A stretch of 44,782 nt of DNA from Chloroflexota bacterium (GTDB taxonomy: Bacteria > Chloroflexota > Limnocylindria > Limnocylindrales > CSP1-4): positions 1-44,782 of the forward strand of contig PMKV01000146.1 in the NCBI GenBank assembly GCA_003157875.1, read 5' to 3'. Positions 29,865 through 38,906 of this stretch are shown in pieces. Numbering within the stretch: position 1 is the first letter of the stretch; each line of letters opens with the position of its first letter. The notes under the pieces were generated by a model. The model was not told the origin of the DNA and ran no database searches. It was given only the letters and a program-made list of their open reading frames with translations. A program made the translations under genes and the position numbers.

Positions 29865-30896
29865 TCAGCCCGCGGCCGGCACGGCGGCCGGAACCTCGAG
29901 TGGCGCCGCGCCCGCCAGCAACTCGCCGAGCCGCCCCAGCTCGACGTTGCCGCCGCTGAAGACCACACAGACACGTTCGCCGGCGCGGATCGGGATCCTG
30001 CCGAAGAGCACGGCCGCCAGGGCCGCCGCGCCGGCCGGCTCCACCAGCTGCTTCATTCTTTCCAGGGCGAACCTCACGCCGGCCAGGATCGTGGCGTCGT
30101 CGAGCAGGACGATCCCGTCGAGGTAGCGCCGGCCCATCGCCATGGTCCACTCGCCGGCGAACGGCGAGCCCAAACCGTCGGCCACCGAGACGGGCTGGAT
30201 TTGCACGATCTCGCCGCGCTCCAGGGCGAGGGAGAGGGCGTTCGACTTCTCGGGTTCCACGCCGTAGACCCGCACTCCCGGCCGGGTCTCCTTGATCGCG
30301 GCGGCAGTGCCGGTGCACAGCGCGCCGCCACCGATCCCGGCCACGACCACGTCCACCTCGGGCAGGTCGTCGAGGATCTCGAGGCCAACGGTCCCCTGCC
30401 CCGCGATGATCAGCGGATCGTCGAACGGCGGCACGAACGTCAGGCCGCGCTCCGCGGCCACCTCGTCCATCCGCGTCCACGTCTCGCCAACGTGCTGGCC
30501 GAAGAGAATCACTTCGGCGCCGTAGCCAAGGCACGCGTCCACTTTGGATCGGACCGCGCCGGCCGGCATCATGACCACCGCGTGGACCCCGGCCTCATGC
30601 GCGGCCAGCGCCACTCCCTGGGCGTGGTTGCCGGCGGACAGGGTGATGACCCCGGCGGCCCGCTCCCGATCCGTTAGGGCGCCCATCTTGTTGAGCGCGC
30701 CGCGAATCTTGAACGCCCCGGTCTTCTGGAGATGCTCCGCCTTGGCGTAGATACGGCCGTCGGCAACGGCGATGCCGCGCGCCGCCAGCACGCGGCCCGC
30801 GGTCGACGAGGACAGAATGGGCGTGCGGGCGATCCGGCCGTCGAGGAGGCGGCGGGCGTCTTGGAATCGCTCGAGTGGGACGATGTGGTCGGGCAT
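29865..30896 (-). CDS. Threonine/serine dehydratase (PLP-dependent)
   Basis: A 343-residue fold-type II PLP enzyme: catalytic Lys in EHLQKTGAFKIRGALNKM, VITLSAGNHAQGVALAAHEA, GQGTVGLEILDDLPEVDVVV, the phosphate-binding GIGGGALCTG and the late FSGGNVE. These are the marks of threonine ammonia-lyases, which make 2-oxobutanoate and ammonia. There is no C-terminal ACT-like domain, so it is the short, catabolic type rather than the isoleucine-feedback-inhibited long IlvA. A serine racemase or hydroxyaspartate activity cannot be excluded. Oxobutanoate can feed propionyl-CoA and thus the methylmalonyl-CoA mutase system nearby. Confidence 0.85.
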   Translation of the reverse strand: MPDHIVPLERFQDARRLLDGRIARTPILSSSTAGRVLAARGIAVADGRIYAKAEHLQKTGAFKIRGALNKMGALTDRERAAGVITLSAGNHAQGVALAAHEAGVHAVVMMPAGAVRSKVDACLGYGAEVILFGQHVGETWTRMDEVAAERGLTFVPPFDDPLIIAGQGTVGLEILDDLPEVDVVVAGIGGGALCTGTAAAIKETRPGVRVYGVEPEKSNALSLALERGEIVQIQPVSVADGLGSPFAGEWTMAMGRRYLDGIVLLDDATILAGVRFALERMKQLVEPAGAAALAAVLFGRIPIRAGERVCVVFSGGNVELGRLGELLAGAAPLEVPAAVPAAG

Positions 30897-31000
30897 GGCG
30901 AGAGTATGCCCGGATTTCGATGCAACCTGCGGGCCTCCGCCGGCATCGATACAGGTAGAGGCAAGGCCGACGACATGGCCGCCGGCTTGGAGGGAGGCAG

Positions 31001-31567
31001 ATGGAGCGAGCGCTCGCGGAGAGAGCCCGAGGTGTCGGGCCCTCCGGGACCGACATACGTGATCGCGCTGCCTTCGACCTCGTCGTACGAAGCCGGATCG
31101 ACGCCGTGTATCGAACCTCGCTGGCCATTCTCGGTGATGAAGCGGACGCCGCCGACGCGGTCCAGGAGACCTTCGTCTCCGCCTGGCGCCACTGCGCTGA
31201 GCTGCGCGACCCCGATCTCTTCGATGCCTGGCTCGGCCGAATCAACCTGAACGCCTGCCGGACTCAGCTCCGCCGACGGGGTCGAACGCGCCTCCGCGAG
31301 GTTCGGCTGCCCGATCCGGACGATGGTCACGAACCGACCTCGACCGAACTGGCTCTCGATGATCGAACGGCCGGCGCGGAGGTCTTCGACCGGGCTTTCG
31401 CCCGGCTCTCGGTCGACGACCGAGCGGTGTTGGTCATGCACCACCTTCAGGAGCGGCCGGTGGCAGAGATCGCGACCGTCCTGGGGGCGCCCGCCGGAAC
31501 GGTCAAATCCCGACTCCACCGCGCCCGGGCGGCACTCGAGTCGGCGCTGGCGAAGGAGTCACGATGA
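31001..31567 (+). CDS. ECF-type RNA polymerase sigma factor
   Basis: A 188-residue sigma-70 family protein with regions 2 and 4 only: DAVYRTSLAILGDEADAADA, VQETFVSAWRHCAELRDPDL, FDAWLGRINLNACRTQLRRR (region 2), and FARLSVDDRAVLVMHHLQER, PVAEIATVLGAPAGTVKSRL, HRARAAL (region 4). ATG behind GGAGGGAGGCAG. The stop overlaps the start of the next gene (ATGA), which encodes its likely anti-sigma factor. Target promoters are unknown. Confidence 0.92.
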   Translation: MERALAERARGVGPSGTDIRDRAAFDLVVRSRIDAVYRTSLAILGDEADAADAVQETFVSAWRHCAELRDPDLFDAWLGRINLNACRTQLRRRGRTRLREVRLPDPDDGHEPTSTELALDDRTAGAEVFDRAFARLSVDDRAVLVMHHLQERPVAEIATVLGAPAGTVKSRLHRARAALESALAKESR

Positions 31568-33177
31568 ACAATCAACAGGCTCCCGTCGACTCCGAGCTTC
31601 GCCGCCAGCTGGCCCGACGGTCCGCCGGGCGACTGCCTCTTGGCCTCGTGGCCGACGTCACTGATGCGCTCGACGCGGTTCCGGTGTCGGCTGCCGGTCT
31701 CCCCCGGCCGCGCACGTCTTGGCGCGCTCCGGGGCTGGTGGCCGCCGGCCTCGGCGCGGCTTTCGTCGCCGTCCTCCTGGTCGCGATCGCCTTGCCGGCC
31801 TTCCGCGGCGGCCCGGCTGCAACGCCGCCCACTCCGACTCCCGGGACGTCGACGACGACCGAGCCGGCGGTCACGCCGACCGGACTGCCGATTGCGCCGA
31901 CGGGCTTGATCGGCCCCGGCAACAAAGCTCTGACACCGGAACAGCTCACGGCGCTCATCGCCGCCGACCCTAACCACCTGGCCGGCCGGTACACGATCGA
32001 TGAGCGGGTTACCTGCGACGGGATCGACTGCAGCGGCTTCCCGCCAAAAGTCGTCGCCGACACGATCCAACCCGACGGCACGATTGGGCTGGTCGGCCCG
32101 GTGAACGTGCGCCCCGATGGCGGCATCGTCTGGACCTACCAGCAAGTGGTTGACGCACTTCCGACACAGGGGGGCACATACATAGTCGATGCCTGGATCG
32201 GAGGCGCCACCTGCTGCGAGGAGCCTACCGTCGCCGGGACCGGCAGCCCGCAGCCCGACTACGAATCCTCATGGCTGGGGTTCACAGCCAATGGTGGGAT
32301 CGGGGTAGCGCAGCCGGGGGCATACCACAAGTACGGCGGCGGGACGGTAGGCGGCGGGCCCGCGATCCACGGGCTCTTCCTCTTCGAATGGATGCCCGGA
32401 GGCAAGTGCGGAACCGGTCTCGACACCGGGACCGCCGACACGTGCACGCCACACGCCGAGATCCTCGCCCGACTCGAGACGGCCGTTCTCCCCTCCTCTT
32501 CGACACCCGCGGCGAAGCCCACCGGCCCTGCGGGTCCTTCGCCGCTTGGGCTGCTGGGCTCGGGCAATCGCCCCTTGACCCAAGTCGAGTTCGCCTCGAT
32601 ATGGGCCGCCGATCCGGCGCATCTGGCCGGCCGGATCGCGATCGTCACGGGACCGGTGCCGGCTGGCTTCGAATGCTCGTCCCCCGGGGCAGCCGACGCC
32701 GCGCTGCCGTCGCCCGGCTGCAACGTCGTCATCCTCGAGGGCACCATCGCGGCCGACGGTCACTACTGGGCCGTTCGCGTGGAGTCGGACAGCAAGCTTA
32801 CGGTCCTGGGCAGAATCGCCATGCCAAAGACGAACGAGTTCCTCTTCAAGCTCGACGAGCTGAACACGACCACCACGCTCAAGACCGGTGACCTGGTAAT
32901 GGTGGAGGGGTGGCTCCTGGATTCGATGCCGACGTGCAATACGGACCGTACGCCGCTCCCGTCCGCCTGCGGACCGTACACGAGGATAGAGTCGACCGCC
33001 TCGGACAACTCGCCTGCCGGCATCGGCGTCCAGCAGGGCGGGTACACGCAGATCACCGGAACGGCGGGAGACGTGGTCGCTGAGGGTCCGCCGGTCTACG
33101 GGCTGTTCCTGGTCCAGGTGACGAACCCCGACGTCGGTACTGTCCTGGCCCGCCTCGAGGTCTCGACCGCGCCCTAA
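31564..33177 (+). CDS. Probable anti-sigma factor with two repeated extracytoplasmic domains
   Basis: A 537-residue single-pass membrane protein translated by overlap with the ECF gene. The cytoplasmic N-terminus (about 55 residues) contains RRQLARRSAGRLPLGLVADV, a likely sigma-binding part without the zinc motif HxxxCxxC. The membrane helix is about 57-79 (GLVAAGLGAAFVAVLLVAIA), followed by a Pro/Thr linker. Two related extracellular domains follow: domain 1 starts LIGPGNKALTPEQLTALIAA with DPNHLAGRY, domain 2 starts LLGSGNRPLTQVEFASIWAA with DPAHLAGRI; both end with a GPP/GPA-x-Y/H-GLFL...ARLE block. Cysteines occur in both. The anti-sigma role is inferred from gene order and topology. Confidence 0.75.
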   Translation: MNNQQAPVDSELRRQLARRSAGRLPLGLVADVTDALDAVPVSAAGLPRPRTSWRAPGLVAAGLGAAFVAVLLVAIALPAFRGGPAATPPTPTPGTSTTTEPAVTPTGLPIAPTGLIGPGNKALTPEQLTALIAADPNHLAGRYTIDERVTCDGIDCSGFPPKVVADTIQPDGTIGLVGPVNVRPDGGIVWTYQQVVDALPTQGGTYIVDAWIGGATCCEEPTVAGTGSPQPDYESSWLGFTANGGIGVAQPGAYHKYGGGTVGGGPAIHGLFLFEWMPGGKCGTGLDTGTADTCTPHAEILARLETAVLPSSSTPAAKPTGPAGPSPLGLLGSGNRPLTQVEFASIWAADPAHLAGRIAIVTGPVPAGFECSSPGAADAALPSPGCNVVILEGTIAADGHYWAVRVESDSKLTVLGRIAMPKTNEFLFKLDELNTTTTLKTGDLVMVEGWLLDSMPTCNTDRTPLPSACGPYTRIESTASDNSPAGIGVQQGGYTQITGTAGDVVAEGPPVYGLFLVQVTNPDVGTVLARLEVSTAP

Positions 33178-33280
33178 AGGTACACAGACACGCCTTACGG
33201 CCTCCCGCTTGGCGGTAACATTCGGGGACTTACCGTTACAGCCGAGGCCGTCCTTGCGGCCGCCATCAGGAGTGGGTCGA

Positions 33281-33901
33281 ATGCCGGGCTTCACCCCGTT
33301 CACCAGCAACTACTCGGATCTCTCAACTAATCAGGGATACCAGTTCGAGTTCCGCTGCGACATCTGCGGCAGCGGCTACCGCAGCGAGTGGCAGAAGAAT
33401 CTCCTCGGCACCGGGGCTTCGATCCTCGGCGGCGCGAGCAGCGTCATCGGCGGGCTCTGGGGAGCGCGAAATGTGGCTGACTCGGCCCAGCAGATCACCG
33501 ACCGAGACGGCCGGGACAAGGCCCTCCAGAAAGCCTCCAACGAGATCATGCCGTTGTTCCACCGCTGCGTCCGGTGCAACAACTGGACCGACGAGACCTG
33601 CTTCAACAAGGCCCGCGGCCTGTGCGTCAACTGCGCCCCGAACTTGGCGGCGGAGATGGAGGCCGAGCGGTCCTCCGTCGAGATCAACCAGATGCGCGAG
33701 GCGGTTCAGTCCCAAAAGGTCTTTTCCGGCGATACGAGCACCCGCGCCACCGAATGTCCGAGCTGCGGCAAGCCGGTCGGCAGCGAGAAGTTCTGCGGCA
33801 ACTGCGGCGCGCCTCTCGGCGTCTCGAAGTGCTCCAAGTGCGGCGCCGAACTGGCCGCGGATACCCGCTTCTGCGGCAACTGCGGCAACAAGGTCGGCTA
33901 G
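33281..33901 (+). CDS. Multi zinc-ribbon protein (206 aa)
   Basis: Cysteine pairs in order: FRCDICGSGY; HRCVRCNNW with TCF and GLCVNCAPN; ECPSCGKPVGSEKFCGNCGA; SKCSKCGAELAADTRFCGNC. The last two form a double zinc ribbon; the first two form another pair flanking a glycine-rich segment (LLGTGASILGGASSVIGGLW) that may be weakly membrane-associated. The start is the ATG at 33281 with CAGGAG upstream; the frame is open 24 codons further 5'. It faces another double-ribbon gene across a terminator. Likely a scaffold or adaptor; function unknown. Confidence 0.75.
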   Translation: MPGFTPFTSNYSDLSTNQGYQFEFRCDICGSGYRSEWQKNLLGTGASILGGASSVIGGLWGARNVADSAQQITDRDGRDKALQKASNEIMPLFHRCVRCNNWTDETCFNKARGLCVNCAPNLAAEMEAERSSVEINQMREAVQSQKVFSGDTSTRATECPSCGKPVGSEKFCGNCGAPLGVSKCSKCGAELAADTRFCGNCGNKVG

Positions 33902-33914
33902 CCACGCGAATCTG

Positions 33915-33947
33915 AAAGGGCCCTGCGCGTGGCGCGGGGCCCTTTTT
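33915..33947 (+). terminator. Intrinsic terminator after the zinc-ribbon gene
   Basis: AAAGGGCCC pairs with GGGCCCTTT around a 15-base GC-rich loop, followed by a T-run (TTTTT) on the plus strand. It lies between two convergent zinc-ribbon genes and may serve both. Confidence 0.85.
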
Positions 33948-33981
33948 GTGTGCCCGTCGCGGCTCGCCGAGCGAGGACCGA

Positions 33982-34413
33982 CTAACCGGCGACGGTGCCG
34001 CAGATCGTGCAGAAACGGGCACCCGCCGGCAGCGGAGCGCCGCAGCCGCTGCATGGACCGGCCGACTGGAGGGCGGGGGTGGCCGCATTGGGCGAGAGCG
34101 GCGGCCGGGGCGGGGGCGGCGGCGCCTGACCGGCGGCCGGGGTCGAGCCCGCTGCTGCCGGTGTCGGGGCCTGGGCAGCCGGCGTCGCGGTGGTCGACGG
34201 GGTCGCACCAGCCGTCGCGGCCGCGGGCGGCGGAGCCACCAGCGACTGGCCGCACGACGGGCACGTGACCCAGGCGGTGTCCTCGATGATCTTGCGGCAG
34301 TTGGGACAGCGCTTCGGCGCGAACGGGTCCGCCTGACCGCAGTACGGGCACGCGGCCACCGCCCGGTCGATGAACTTGTCGCAGTACGGGCACGGGTGCT
34401 TGAAAGTCGGCAT
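33982..34413 (-). CDS. Zinc-ribbon protein with a Pro/Ala-rich linker (143 aa)
   Basis: Starts MPTFKHPCPYCDKFIDRAVA with CPYCGQ, then KRCPNCRKIIEDTAWVTCPS and CGQSL: a double zinc ribbon in the first 58 residues. A Pro/Ala/Thr linker of about 55 residues and a last ribbon (GPCSGCGAPLPAGARFCTIC) follow. The ATG at 34413 is the start of the domain. It begins 10 nt after the end of the 561-residue gene on the same strand, so these two are probably co-transcribed and functionally linked. Confidence 0.75.
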   Translation of the reverse strand: MPTFKHPCPYCDKFIDRAVAACPYCGQADPFAPKRCPNCRKIIEDTAWVTCPSCGQSLVAPPPAAATAGATPSTTATPAAQAPTPAAAGSTPAAGQAPPPPPRPPLSPNAATPALQSAGPCSGCGAPLPAGARFCTICGTVAG

Positions 34414-34423
34414 CGTCCGCTCC

Positions 34424-36109
34424 TTATCCTGCTGTGCCCGAAGGCTTAGTCTTCGCGCTGGTCGCGGTGTCGGCCGCACCATCCTCGGGGGCGTCGTCGC
34501 TGCCGTCATCGCCGGAGTCCGAGTCGTTGTCTCCGCCGTCACCGCCTGCCGCGGAGATGGCCGACTCCTGGGCCGCGCGGCCGGGCCACTGTGCCGCCTC
34601 GTCTTTGGCGGTCGAGTGCCACCGGATCAGGTCCGCGACGGCCGCGGACCACGTGGCCGAACTGCGATGGACGATGCGGGCGACGAACCGACGGCGGGCC
34701 CAGGCCAGGCTGGGCAGCACGGCCAGGGCCAGGCGGTAGCGGAGGTATTCGGGCAGTCGCAGCTGATCGTCCGGCAGGGCCATCGGCTCGCGCAGGAAGC
34801 GGCAGTCGACCAGGGCCTCGCTGATATCTCGGACGGCCTGCTCCGCCGCGATCCCCAGCTTCTCGGGCGGCTCACCCTTGTACTGGGCCCGCGGCATGAC
34901 CCGATAGAAGTACGTGGCGTGGGCACCGGCCGTGACCAGTTCCAGGGCCACGAGATTGCCGGGCATGGCGATCAGGAACCAGATCTTGGATTCCGTGCCG
35001 CCCGGATCCACCGGCGACATGGCCACCCATCGCGGCGCCGCCGCCCCGGCGGTCGAGCACAACGACTGGTAGCTCGCGGCGAACTTCGGCTCGCCAAGGA
35101 CCGCCGTCTCGATGACCGGCCAGCCCGTGTCGCCGAAGACGTCCGGGCGAGTCGGCCGGCCGTCAACCAGCGTGTCGGAGGCCTTCTGTCGGACTCCGAA
35201 CGGCGCATCGGGCATGAGCTGCTCGACGAAGCCCGCGGCGTCGGCGAAGGCGCCGTCGCGCAGCTTCGCCAGGGTGTCGTGCATCCTCGTCGACGCGGCA
35301 CCCAGGCCGCTCAGGGTGAGCGTCCCCGGCTCGCCGTCCACTACCACGTCGCCCGGGCTCGGTGTCTTGACGGTCGCGATCGATGCCCGCCGGAAGTGGA
35401 TCCATGTCGTGCGTTCGTCGAGCGGGCAGACCACGAATCCCCACGGCTGAACCACGAGCTGTCCGACGCCGCTCGCGGCGCTTGCCGGTCCGTCCGGGCC
35501 GGGGCCGAGCGGCCCGGTCGTCGGCGTCCACGCGAACTCGACCAGCTCCGCCGGATCGTCGGGCACCTTGACCAGGCCGTCGGAGAGGCGCTGCTTGAGG
35601 CGAAGCTCGCGCAGCAGGCGGACCATCGGCCCGAGTCGATCGGCAAACTTCTCGAGGATGACGCGCATCGCGTCGGGGCCGTCGCCGAGAACTAGCAGCA
35701 CCGTGGCCTGCTGGATGGCGATCAGGCTGATGTCGCGGAAACCGGCTCGGATCGGCCGCGCGGAACCGATCGTAAGGGTTAGTCCCGTCGAGTCGAGGCT
35801 GACCGTCGTCGGTTCCGAGCTCGTGTTCGGTCCGGCGATGCGACCCTCGCCCGCGATCTCGATGGTTTCGAGCTTCCCGCCGCCACCGCCGTCTCGAGCC
35901 GCGTGCCCGGTCTGAGTGCGGACATCCCGGGCATCGAGACCACCGACACCAGTTCCGCGGGGATCGCGGGCATCGTGAGGCTGCATCCCGCCGACCCCGA
36001 ACTGACCGGCGAGTCCCTGCAGCTGTCCCGGCCCAAGCCCGCCCATTCCGGATCCCATTCCACCCGGCCCTCCGCCCGGGCCACGACCAAAAGCGCCGCT
36101 GTCGTCCAT
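34424..36109 (-). CDS. Large protein of unknown function in the zinc-ribbon cluster (561 aa)
   Basis: A Gly/Met-rich low-complexity start (about residues 1-75) is followed by a globular region from about 80: LETIEIAGEGRI, VSLDSTGLTLTIGSARPIRA, GFRDISLIAIQQATVLLVLG (this resembles a PH-like or DUF1707-neighbour beta domain), then DERTTWIHFRRASIATV, KIWFLIAMPGNLVALELVTA, YFYRVMPRAQYKG and a helical ALVDCRFLREPMALPDDQLR. An acidic Asp/Gly/Ser tail ends it. No signal peptide or clear membrane helix. I do not recognise the family. It is followed on the same strand by a zinc-ribbon gene. It lies divergent from the MoxR operon, with 213 bases between. Confidence 0.65.
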   Translation of the reverse strand: MDDSGAFGRGPGGGPGGMGSGMGGLGPGQLQGLAGQFGVGGMQPHDARDPRGTGVGGLDARDVRTQTGHAARDGGGGGKLETIEIAGEGRIAGPNTSSEPTTVSLDSTGLTLTIGSARPIRAGFRDISLIAIQQATVLLVLGDGPDAMRVILEKFADRLGPMVRLLRELRLKQRLSDGLVKVPDDPAELVEFAWTPTTGPLGPGPDGPASAASGVGQLVVQPWGFVVCPLDERTTWIHFRRASIATVKTPSPGDVVVDGEPGTLTLSGLGAASTRMHDTLAKLRDGAFADAAGFVEQLMPDAPFGVRQKASDTLVDGRPTRPDVFGDTGWPVIETAVLGEPKFAASYQSLCSTAGAAAPRWVAMSPVDPGGTESKIWFLIAMPGNLVALELVTAGAHATYFYRVMPRAQYKGEPPEKLGIAAEQAVRDISEALVDCRFLREPMALPDDQLRLPEYLRYRLALAVLPSLAWARRRFVARIVHRSSATWSAAVADLIRWHSTAKDEAAQWPGRAAQESAISAAGGDGGDNDSDSGDDGSDDAPEDGAADTATSAKTKPSGTAG

Positions 36110-36322
36110 GCCGTCATCGTAGCCACAAGGCCGCCGCTCCGCGCCGTCAGGACGTCAGGCTCGGGGTGGCGGCCAGGTATCGGCGAGCCGGCCTCGCCGC
36201 AGCCCTGGGGTCGCGGACCCACCCGTAGCCGCCCCCTCGTCCGGGGTTGCTATGCTGCGTCTGGCCCCTGCCGGCCAGGTCCGGGAGCGGCATCGCCACA
36301 GGACGGCGTCAGGGTCCGGTCC

Positions 36323-37237
36323 GTGGCCAGGCGGAGGCTCAGGTTGCTCACGAGAGACGGACGACCCGAGGGTTCATCCAGACGCGGCCGACTCGCGGCT
36401 TCCCGCCCCGTGCGGCTGATCGCAGTCGCAGCCCTGGTCGTGGTCGCGGGCATTGCGGTCGGCGCAGCAAGCCGGCCGCACTCGGTCGATGTCTCCCTCT
36501 CCGCCGCGCAACCGGGCGAGGCTGCCGTCCTGATCCTGCTGGTGCTGGCAGGAGCGATCGGCCTCCTCCTCGGCGCGAACCGCTATCCGATGTGGGGCCG
36601 CAACCCACACGGCGCGGTCGGGGTAGTCACCCCCAAGTCACGTATACCCTGGGCCGTCCGAGCCGTGCTGGTGCTTCTGCCGATTGCGGTCGTGGCATTC
36701 GCGCTTGCCGCGGCAAAGCGCTTCTCCCGCGGGGACGAGTCGCCCCTCCCCGTCCTGCCCCAGCCCGCGATCCCCGCCAATGGGGCTGAGGCGTCTGGAG
36801 GCGCCGCGACTCTCGTCGTGGCCTGCATCGTCGTCGCCCTGACCGCCGGTCTCGTCGCCGCCGTACTGTTCCGGAACACGTCGCTGGCAGTCCACGTTCC
36901 GGTGGCAGCTCGGCAGGACGCGGCAACGCAGATACTGGACGAGGGCCTGGACGCGATGCTTGCCGAGCGCGACCCCCGCAAGGCGGTGATCGCCGCATAT
37001 GTGGCGATGGAACGGGCATTGGCTCGCAGAGGCTCGGCCAGGCGCCCCCACGAAGCGCCGACCGAGTACCTGACCCGCGTCCTCGGGGTGGCGCCGAGTC
37101 GGGCGGGCGATCTCGGCGAGCTGGTGAGGCTCTTCGAACTCGCAAGGTTTAGCAAGCACACCGTCACCGCATCGATGCGCGAGACCGCCGTCGATGTGGT
37201 CCGGCGACTGCGGGCCGATCTCCAGGAGCCGGTATGA
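36323..37237 (+). CDS. DUF4129-domain membrane protein, first gene of the MoxR operon
   Basis: About 304 residues. Three to four membrane helices: LIAVAALVVVAGIAVGAA, AAVLILLVLAGAIGLLLGA, VRAVLVLLPIAVVAFALAAA, ATLVVACIVVALTAGLVAAV. The C-terminal cytoplasmic domain is DUF4129-like: DPRKAVIAAYVAMERALARR, APTEYLTRVLG, LVRLFELARFSKHTV. Such proteins accompany MoxR ATPases and DUF58 proteins. The start is uncertain: I take the GTG at 36323, just before a basic stretch and helix 1. The frame is open further 5'. The stop overlaps the next ATG (ATGA). Confidence 0.75.
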   Translation: MARRRLRLLTRDGRPEGSSRRGRLAASRPVRLIAVAALVVVAGIAVGAASRPHSVDVSLSAAQPGEAAVLILLVLAGAIGLLLGANRYPMWGRNPHGAVGVVTPKSRIPWAVRAVLVLLPIAVVAFALAAAKRFSRGDESPLPVLPQPAIPANGAEASGGAATLVVACIVVALTAGLVAAVLFRNTSLAVHVPVAARQDAATQILDEGLDAMLAERDPRKAVIAAYVAMERALARRGSARRPHEAPTEYLTRVLGVAPSRAGDLGELVRLFELARFSKHTVTASMRETAVDVVRRLRADLQEPV

Positions 37238-37917
37238 CCGAGCCGGCTCACGACGCCACCGTCCCAAGGCCCAGCCGCTCTCCACATCGGAGAGGACGGG
37301 CGAGCGGGCAGCCGGGCGCAGTCGTCGCGCTGGCCCGATTGGCCGGCCCGCCTGCCGCGCTTGCGGTCGTCGCGACCGTCGCCCTCGCGGTCGCCCTGGA
37401 GTCGTTAGAAGGTCACCGCAACCTGGCCGTCAACATCTGGCTCCTGACCATCGGTGGCCTTGTGATGTGGACGTGCCTGCGAGCCGTCGCAGCGGCGCTG
37501 CCAACATCCACCGCCTCAGCGTTCGATTCGGTCCGCGTCCGCGACGCTGAGCCTCCCTCCAAGCTCGACGGCGTTGTCGCCATCGAAGGAGCGATCATCG
37601 ATTCCGAGTGGAGTCCCGGCGGCGTCGAGTACCGGCTGCGGCCGCTCCTTCGAAAGATCGCGGCCGCCCGCCTGATGGAGCGCAACCAGGTCGACCTGGA
37701 GACAGAGCCCGTCGCCGCTCATCGACTTCTGGGCGATGAGCTATGGGCACTCATTACGCCCGAAGTGCCGTATCGGGCCGCGCTGGCCGACTCGGACAGC
37801 CCGGTCCAAGACACCGGGGCCAGGCCCCCGTTTCCGTGGACCCGAAACCGCAAAGGCCGCCGCGGCATTCCGCGCGCGACCATCAGACGCGCCATCGACG
37901 TACTGGAGGCACTGTGA
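37234..37917 (+). CDS. Two-helix membrane protein of the MoxR operon (227 aa)
   Basis: Basic, Pro-rich N-terminus (about 40 residues), two adjacent helices (AALAVVATVALAVAL and NIWLLTIGGLVMWTCLRAVA), then a cytoplasmic domain with VAIEGAIIDSEWSPGGVEYR, LRPLLRKIAAARLMERNQVD and LITPEVPYRAALADS. It fits the small membrane component often found between DUF4129 and MoxR genes. ATG overlaps the upstream stop, and its own stop overlaps the GTG of the MoxR gene (GTGA), so translation is coupled on both sides. Function unknown. Confidence 0.75.
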   Translation: MTEPAHDATVPRPSRSPHRRGRASGQPGAVVALARLAGPPAALAVVATVALAVALESLEGHRNLAVNIWLLTIGGLVMWTCLRAVAAALPTSTASAFDSVRVRDAEPPSKLDGVVAIEGAIIDSEWSPGGVEYRLRPLLRKIAAARLMERNQVDLETEPVAAHRLLGDELWALITPEVPYRAALADSDSPVQDTGARPPFPWTRNRKGRRGIPRATIRRAIDVLEAL

Positions 37918-38906
37918 GCAGAGACGAGGGCGTAACCGAGTATCAGCGCGCGGCGGCGCTGGCGGACAGCGTCATGGACGAGGTCGAGCGCGTCGTGATC
38001 GGCAAGAGAGCCGTCCTGGAGCTCGTATTGCTCGCTCTCATCTCCGACGGCCACGTCCTGATCGAGGATCTGCCGGGCCTGGCCAAGACGCTCATGGCCC
38101 GCTCGTTTGCCGATGTCATCAAGCTGCGCTTCGCCCGCATCCAATTCACCCCGGATCTGATGCCCTCGGACGTAACCGGCGCCGCGATCTACGACCAGCG
38201 CAGCGGCGAGTTCACCTTCCGGCCCGGACCCGTCTTCGCGAACCTCCTTCTCGGCGACGAGATCAATCGGGCGCCGGCCAAGACTCAGGCCGCACTGCTG
38301 GAGGCGATGGCGGAACGCCAGGTGACGGTCGAAGGAACGACCCGGCAACTCGAGCGGCCCTTCCTGGTCATCGCCACCCAGAACCCCATCGAGGCCGAGG
38401 GAACCTACCCGCTTCCGGAAGCTCAACTCGACCGGTTCATGATGCGCATCTCCGTCGGCCACCCGGAGCGCGACCAGGAGATCGAGATGCTCGAGCGCAG
38501 GGCGGCGCGCCGCACCGACGACGTGACGTTGAAGCAGGTGCTCGATCCCGTGAAGTTGCGCTGGATGCAGGGAGTTGCCGAGACCGTCTTCATCTCCCCC
38601 GACATCTCCGCCTACATGGTGGATCTGGTGAGGGCCACAAGGTCGAGCCCTCTGGTGCAGGTCGGGGCCAGCCCGCGCGGATCCCTGGCGCTCCTGAAGC
38701 TGGCCCGATCGCGAGCGACGATCTCCGGGCGCGACTTCGTCATCCCCGAGGACGTCAAGGCGGTCGCGGTGCCGGCACTGGCCCACAGGATCATCCTCAA
38801 GCCGGAGGTCTGGGTCCAGCGCGTCCGGACCGACGACCTTGTTCGCCGCGTTCTAGACACCGTTCCGGCGCCGAGCGCGCACCAGGCAGAGCCGCAGCGA
38901 AGTTGA
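37914..38906 (+). CDS. MoxR-family AAA+ ATPase
   Basis: A 330-residue AAA+ protein of the MoxR type: VVIGKRAVLELVLLALISDG, Walker A region LIEDLPGLAKTLMARSFADV, FTPDLMPSDVTGAAIYDQRS, Walker B LLGDEINRAPAKTQAALLEA, MAERQVTVEGTTRQL, the sensor ATQNPIEAEGTYPLPEAQLD, and ASPRGSLALLKLARSRATIS with the sensor-2 Arg. It has the usual length and probably acts as a hexameric chaperone-like ATPase with the DUF58 protein. GTG start with GGAGG 4 nt upstream, overlapping the previous stop; its stop overlaps the TTG of the DUF58 gene. Confidence 0.93.
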   Translation: MSRDEGVTEYQRAAALADSVMDEVERVVIGKRAVLELVLLALISDGHVLIEDLPGLAKTLMARSFADVIKLRFARIQFTPDLMPSDVTGAAIYDQRSGEFTFRPGPVFANLLLGDEINRAPAKTQAALLEAMAERQVTVEGTTRQLERPFLVIATQNPIEAEGTYPLPEAQLDRFMMRISVGHPERDQEIEMLERRAARRTDDVTLKQVLDPVKLRWMQGVAETVFISPDISAYMVDLVRATRSSPLVQVGASPRGSLALLKLARSRATISGRDFVIPEDVKAVAVPALAHRIILKPEVWVQRVRTDDLVRRVLDTVPAPSAHQAEPQRS

